Source of the DNA: Bacillus sp. AFS037270
GTDB taxonomy: Bacteria > Bacillota > Bacilli > Bacillales_B > DSM-18226
Reading direction: 5' to 3'
DNA: 6,377 nt
Assembly (NCBI RefSeq): GCF_002585305.1
Contig: NZ_NUNF01000092.1
Coordinates: 1-6,377 of the forward strand
In this document: positions 2,758 to 6,377 of the stretch, in pieces
How positions within the stretch are numbered: the first letter of the stretch is position 1
Layout: every line of letters starts with the position of its first letter
Notes under the pieces: model-generated
The model's database searches: none
What the model was told of the DNA's origin: nothing
The model's input: only the letters and a program-made list of their open reading frames with translations
Program-made: the position numbers and the translations under genes

Positions 2758-4866
2758 ATGAAAACATTTCTAAAAGCCATTACTGATCGTGTTACTACTA
2801 AAAAAGGAATGTGGATTACGCTCTCTGCCTGGTTGCTTGTTACCGTCCTTTTGGCGGTCTTTGCTCCAAGTGTGAGAGATTATGAGGTTTCTAAGATAGA
2901 TACCCTTCCAGATGATGCAAAATCCGTTATTGCTCAAAAGAAAGTGGACCATTATTTTAAGGATAATGATGGAATTCCAGCCATTTTAGTCTTCCAATCT
3001 AGTAAAGGTGAGATCAAACTAGCCGACCTTACTAAGCTTTTTGATCAGGTTAATAGTGAAAAAGTTAAAGGCGTACAGCAATTAGTCTCTTTATCAGCAT
3101 TACCTCCCCAGGCCGCAGCTGGCTTCTTTTCCGCTGATAAGACGACTGCCATAATTCCTTTAACTTTTGATTCATCTTTAGAAACAAAGGAAATAAAAAA
3201 GTCGATTGACGAAATCACAAGAATTACAAAAGAAACAACGAATTTAAAATTGTATGTGACAGGACCCGCAGGGATTGCAGCGGACACGCTTGACCTTTTC
3301 TCACGGGCAGATTTAGTCCTTATCTTCTCTACAGTTGGTTTAATCCTTGTGTTATTAATTGTTATTTATCGCTCGCCATTATTGGCACTCATACCACTCC
3401 TTGCCGCAGCCTTTGTCTATGAAGTTGTGTCTCAAACACTTGGATTGATGGGTAAAGCAGGACTTGTGATGAGCAGTCAAACGGTATCCATTATGTCGAT
3501 TTTGCTCTTTGCCGCCGTTATTGATTATTCGCTATTTGTTTTCTCACGTTACCGTGAAGAGCTGAAAGTTTATGAGAATAAATATGATGCCATGAAGGAA
3601 GCGATGAGGGAAACAGGTACTCCCGTTTTCTTCTCAGGGGGAACTGTTTTAGCAGCAATGCTTGTGTTATTTTTTGCTAAGTCGGGGGATTATCATAACT
3701 TTGCTCCAACCTTCGCCACTACGATGCTAATTATTATGCTGGCTTCGATTACACTCGTTCCGGCCTTGTTTACCCTCTTTGGCAGAAAGTCCTTCTGGCC
3801 TAAGGTTCCAAAGGTAGGAGATGCAGCAGTTAATCAAAATTCCCTATGGAGTAAAGCGGGACGTTTTGTTGCAAGAAAACCAGGTCTCTCCGTTGCTGTC
3901 ATCAGTGTTTTGCTACTCATTGCTGCAAGTAATATGTTTAATCTTAAATATGAATTTGACACCATGAAGTCATTCCCGAAAGATATGCCGTCACGATTAG
4001 GCTATGAAATTCTGGAGAAAAAGTTTGAAAAAGGCGACCTCGCTCCAACGACGGTTCTATTGGAGTCGCCAAATCCCATCACAGTTGAGCAGCAAAAGCA
4101 ATTACAAACGGTCCTCTCGGATCAGCCGCTTGTCAGCAGTGTACGTATAAATGGCTATACTGAGGACCAAAAGGTGATAAATTACAGCGTGACATTTAAG
4201 GGAAATCCATATTCTATTACGACCATTAATGCGATGGAAAAGATTATTAATAAATCTGGAGACATAATAGACGACAGTGGTGTGGACGGGAAGCTTTATT
4301 TTGCCGGAGAAACGGCTGTCAAAGTGGATGACCGTGCGACTAATAATCGTGATGTAATTGTTATTGTTCTCCTTGAGACGGTCTTGATTTTTGCCATGTT
4401 AATTATCTTAACTAAGTCGTTTAAGATGCCTATTTATATGATGGGTACCATTTTAATTTCCTTCCTTGCTGCACTAGGTTTAGGGATGTTCTTAAGCAGT
4501 CTGTTCTTTGATATTAGCACTATCAGTGACCGGGTGCCCCTTTATGCGTTTGTCTTCCTGGTGGCTCTTGGAATTGACTATAATATTATGTTAATCTCAA
4601 GATTCCAAGAGGAACAAAAGAGACATTCCGTTAAGGAAGCAGTGGAAATTTCCGTTGCAAGCACAGGTGGGGTAATCTCATCTGCAGGTGTCATTCTTGC
4701 TGCAACCTTTGCGGTCTTGATGACTCAGCCAATTCAATTATTATTTGTTTTTGGATTTATTGTTGCTGTCGGGATTTTGCTTGATACCTTCTTAATTAGA
4801 GGCATCTTACTCCCGGGTTTAATTATTTTATTGGAAAAAGATAAAAAGGTAAGCGAGAGTAAGTAG
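2758..4866 (+). CDS. MMPL/RND-family membrane exporter
   Basis: The 702-residue protein has the two-repeat RND/MMPL layout: a first helix (about 19-37), an extracytoplasmic domain (38-184), five helices (about 186-340), then helix 7 (375-391), a second outer domain (392-532) and five helices (533-691). The proton-relay motif occurs in both halves: AAVIDYSLFVFSRYREE (D256-Y257, helix 4) and ALGIDYNIMLISRFQEE (D607-Y608, helix 10), matching the Asp-Tyr pairs of mycobacterial MmpL3. The family moves lipids or lipophilic compounds across the membrane using the proton gradient. The length is near that of B. subtilis YdfJ (about 724), a plausible relative. I chose the ATG at 2758 because AGAAAGGGG (2743-2751) lies 6 bases upstream; an in-frame TTG 10 codons earlier lies inside the palindrome. 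It probably pumps out a toxic or membrane-active compound; the substrate is unknown. Confidence 0.93.
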   Translation: MKTFLKAITDRVTTKKGMWITLSAWLLVTVLLAVFAPSVRDYEVSKIDTLPDDAKSVIAQKKVDHYFKDNDGIPAILVFQSSKGEIKLADLTKLFDQVNSEKVKGVQQLVSLSALPPQAAAGFFSADKTTAIIPLTFDSSLETKEIKKSIDEITRITKETTNLKLYVTGPAGIAADTLDLFSRADLVLIFSTVGLILVLLIVIYRSPLLALIPLLAAAFVYEVVSQTLGLMGKAGLVMSSQTVSIMSILLFAAVIDYSLFVFSRYREELKVYENKYDAMKEAMRETGTPVFFSGGTVLAAMLVLFFAKSGDYHNFAPTFATTMLIIMLASITLVPALFTLFGRKSFWPKVPKVGDAAVNQNSLWSKAGRFVARKPGLSVAVISVLLLIAASNMFNLKYEFDTMKSFPKDMPSRLGYEILEKKFEKGDLAPTTVLLESPNPITVEQQKQLQTVLSDQPLVSSVRINGYTEDQKVINYSVTFKGNPYSITTINAMEKIINKSGDIIDDSGVDGKLYFAGETAVKVDDRATNNRDVIVIVLLETVLIFAMLIILTKSFKMPIYMMGTILISFLAALGLGMFLSSLFFDISTISDRVPLYAFVFLVALGIDYNIMLISRFQEEQKRHSVKEAVEISVASTGGVISSAGVILAATFAVLMTQPIQLLFVFGFIVAVGILLDTFLIRGILLPGLIILLEKDKKVSESK

Positions 4867-4884
4867 GTCTCCAGCTATAACAGA

Positions 4885-4919
4885 GCCAGCCTTTCTTTAT
4901 TGAAAGACTGGCCTTTTTT
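4885..4919 (+). terminator. Intrinsic terminator of the exporter gene
   Basis: GCCAG-C-CTTTC (4885-4895) pairs with GAAAG-A-CTGGC (4902-4912) with one internal C-A mismatch and a 6-base loop, followed by CTTTTTTA. It starts 18 bases after the stop codon and separates this unit from the aminopeptidase gene. Confidence 0.88.
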
Positions 4920-4966
4920 ACTAATAAAGCTTGCTCCAGACAGGACTTAGTTTCAGGAAATTTTCG

Positions 4967-4983
4967 TATACTATGCTAGTATA
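4967..4983. promoter_or_regulatory. Palindrome in the ampS promoter region
   Basis: TATACTA-TGC-TAGTATA is a perfect 7-3-7 inverted repeat, 34 bp before the chosen ampS start. It contains possible -10 boxes (TATACT at 4967, TATAGT at 4980), but no good -35 is seen at 16-18 bp from either. It is either a -10 region with chance symmetry or an operator overlapping the promoter. Confidence 0.45.
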
Positions 4984-5016
4984 GTGAATGAAAGTAAATG
5001 AATGGAGGAAAACAAA

Positions 5017-6258
5017 GTGCTTCCTAACTTTGAAGAAAATCTACATAAATATGCTAGACTACTTGTTGCCAAAGGAATCAATGTTCAGCCTGGCGATTGG
5101 GTTAAAATGACCATCACTGTTGACCAGGCTCCTTTAGCTCGTTATATCACTAAAGAAGCCTATGCACTAGGTGCTGAAAAAGTAATCGTAAAATGGTCTG
5201 ATGACGAAATCAGTAAACTGAACTACTTACATCAACCAGTAGAAGTGTTAACCAACATCCCCGACTATGAAATTCAAGAATCCGAAGACCATGTTTTAAA
5301 TCATCGTGTTAGCCGGCTTTCGATCGTATCAAGTGATCCTGGGCTATTAAATGAGGTGGATCCAGCTAAAATAGCTGCCTATCAAAATAAAGCAGGGAAA
5401 GCATTCAAGGCACAACGTGTGGCAACACAAAACGATGAGCTGAAATGGACCGTTGCCGCAGCTGCCGGGGCTGGCTGGGCGGCTAAAGTATTCCCTGACT
5501 TAGCTACTTCAGAAGAACAAGTAGATGCTCTTTGGGATCAAATCTTTAAAACTTGCCGTGTATATGCTGACGATCCAGTTGCTGCATGGGATGAACATAA
5601 ACAGACATTGAATGAAAAAGCAGCAAAATTAAATGAAATCCAGTTTGATGCTCTGCATTACACAGCTCCTGGTACCGATTTGACGTTAGGACTTCCAAAG
5701 AATCATATTTGGATGAGCGCGGAAAGCCGTAATCCAAAAGGGGAGGAATTTATCGCTAACATGCCGACGGAAGAGGTTTACACAGCTCCAGATACCCATC
5801 GTATGGATGGTGTCGTTCGCAGCACCAAACCGCTTAGCTATGCTGGTACGTTAATCGAAGGTATTGAAGTACACTTTAAAGAGGGAAAAATTGTTGACAT
5901 TTCCGCTGAAAAGGGCGATGAAACTATTAAGAAACTCGTTTTTGACAACGAAGGCGGTACTGGCCTGGGTGAAGTTGCTTTAGTTCCAGACCCATCACCT
6001 ATTTCTCAATCTGGAATTACCTTCTTTACTACTCTTTATGACGAAAATGCTTCGAACCACCTAGCCATTGGATCAGCGTACCCTACTACCATACAGGGCG
6101 GTACGAAAATGAGCGAAGAGGAATTATTAAAACATGGTATGAACACTTCTACTGTTCATGTCGACTTTATGATTGGTTCTAACAAAATGAATATTGATGG
6201 GATTAAGCAGGATGGCACTATTGTTCCGATCTTCCGTAACGGCGACTGGGCATTCTAA
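5017..6258 (+). CDS. ampS: M29-family metalloaminopeptidase (AmpS-like)
   Basis: The 413-residue protein matches the M29 (AmpS/PepS/AmpT) family, usually about 410 residues. These cytosolic, dimeric, divalent-metal enzymes remove N-terminal residues from peptides. Numbered from the GTG start, the expected metal and catalytic positions are all present: E253 (MPTEEVYTAPD), E319 (LGEVALVP), H348 and Y355 (NHLAIGSAY), H381 and D383 (TVHVDFMIG). From E253 to Y355 the spacing matches that known for Thermus AmpT (250/316/345/352), and H-x-D is kept. There is no signal peptide, consistent with a cytoplasmic role in peptide turnover. I prefer GTG 5017 because GGAGG (5004-5008) lies 8 bases upstream. 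The in-frame ATG at 5002 overlaps that site, has no ribosome site of its own, and would add only five residues. The gene appears monocistronic. No key residue is missing. Confidence 0.93.
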   Translation: MLPNFEENLHKYARLLVAKGINVQPGDWVKMTITVDQAPLARYITKEAYALGAEKVIVKWSDDEISKLNYLHQPVEVLTNIPDYEIQESEDHVLNHRVSRLSIVSSDPGLLNEVDPAKIAAYQNKAGKAFKAQRVATQNDELKWTVAAAAGAGWAAKVFPDLATSEEQVDALWDQIFKTCRVYADDPVAAWDEHKQTLNEKAAKLNEIQFDALHYTAPGTDLTLGLPKNHIWMSAESRNPKGEEFIANMPTEEVYTAPDTHRMDGVVRSTKPLSYAGTLIEGIEVHFKEGKIVDISAEKGDETIKKLVFDNEGGTGLGEVALVPDPSPISQSGITFFTTLYDENASNHLAIGSAYPTTIQGGTKMSEEELLKHGMNTSTVHVDFMIGSNKMNIDGIKQDGTIVPIFRNGDWAF

Positions 6259-6377
6259 AGAAAAGCGCAAGCGCCTTGGTCAGCCCCGTTATAGGGCGAC
6301 TTGTCGACTGGCCAGCGAAAGCAGGGTCAAAGACTAGTCGCCCTTAATGCGTACAGAAAGCGATAGCCTTCTGTAGC
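6259..6377. repeat. Partial dispersed palindromic repeat of Bacillaceae type
   Basis: Directly after the ampS stop, composition changes to GC-rich and hairpin-dense. It opens with AAAAGCGCAAGCGCCTTGGT and CAGCCCC, a sequence I recall as recurring between genes in many Bacillaceae genomes. Seen directly: the palindrome GCGC-AA-GCGC (6265-6274), a perfect 9-bp inverted repeat AGGGCGACT (6293-6301) / AGTCGCCCT (6336-6344), and a hairpin TACAGAA (6352-6358) / TTCTGTA (6369-6375). It has no evident coding frame and runs off the right edge, so its far end is not seen. It may also give the ampS mRNA its 3' structure, since no T-tailed terminator is visible. Family membership rests on memory, not a search. 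Confidence 0.6.

Noticed and set aside
3045..3287. Minus-strand open frame inside the exporter gene (also 2770-2952, 431-628 and 5546-5737)
   Set aside because: These are opposite-strand shadows of well-supported genes, without ribosome sites or recognisable products.
5002..5016. ATG at 5002 as the ampS start
   Set aside because: The GGAGG ribosome site overlaps this ATG, and nothing suitable lies upstream; the GTG at 5017 has ideal spacing and gives the usual family N-terminus.
1..6377. Defence system, CRISPR array, integrase, toxin-antitoxin or biosynthetic cluster
   Set aside because: No repeat-spacer pattern, recombinase, nuclease or toxin-like gene was found; apart from the right-edge repeat and the 1666-2001 stretch, the region reads as ordinary chromosomal genes.

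Overview
The window looks like chromosomal DNA of an endospore-forming Bacillaceae (Bacillus, Neobacillus or a relative). The sequence shows an alpha/beta-type small acid-soluble spore protein, a T-box tRNA-sensing leader, strong AGGAGG-type ribosome binding sites, low G+C, TTGACA/TATAAT-type promoters, and a dispersed repeat at the right edge of a kind I recall from Bacillaceae genomes. The species cannot be named from this.

Layout. 1-304: a complete T-box leader with its promoter and terminator, read leftwards into a gene beyond the left edge. The specifier loop is best read as CGC (Arg), tentatively. 302-650: a divergent spore protein gene with a SigG-like promoter and a terminator. 662-1010: a gene for an 85-residue two-helix membrane protein, ending at a bidirectional terminator shared with the convergent next gene. 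1012-1665: a leftward TetR-family repressor gene (TetR1) with its promoter and a palindrome in its leader. 1666-2072: a gene-poor stretch with an orphan leftward terminator, a 29-codon open stretch that may be a gene remnant, and three 16-bp sites with an AAACGTTT core. 2073-4866: a second TetR gene (TetR2) and an RND/MMPL-family exporter gene. 5017-6258: an M29 metalloaminopeptidase (AmpS). 6259-6377: part of the dispersed palindromic repeat.

How the genes work together. The one clear module is tetR2-mmpL. A motif of the form TGACA-N4-TGTCACTTT occurs before tetR2 (degenerate), across the -35 element of the predicted mmpL promoter, and as a perfect 11-bp inverted repeat in the mmpL leader. 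This pattern suggests that TetR2 represses itself and the exporter until a lipophilic or toxic ligand releases it. The other genes (spore protein, small membrane protein, TetR1, aminopeptidase) appear to be independent single-gene units with their own terminators.

I see no defence island, CRISPR array, integrase or biosynthetic cluster. The parts most worth following up are regulatory: the TetR2 operator set, the triple AAACGTTT array with no clear target, and the orphan leftward terminator with its gene remnant.
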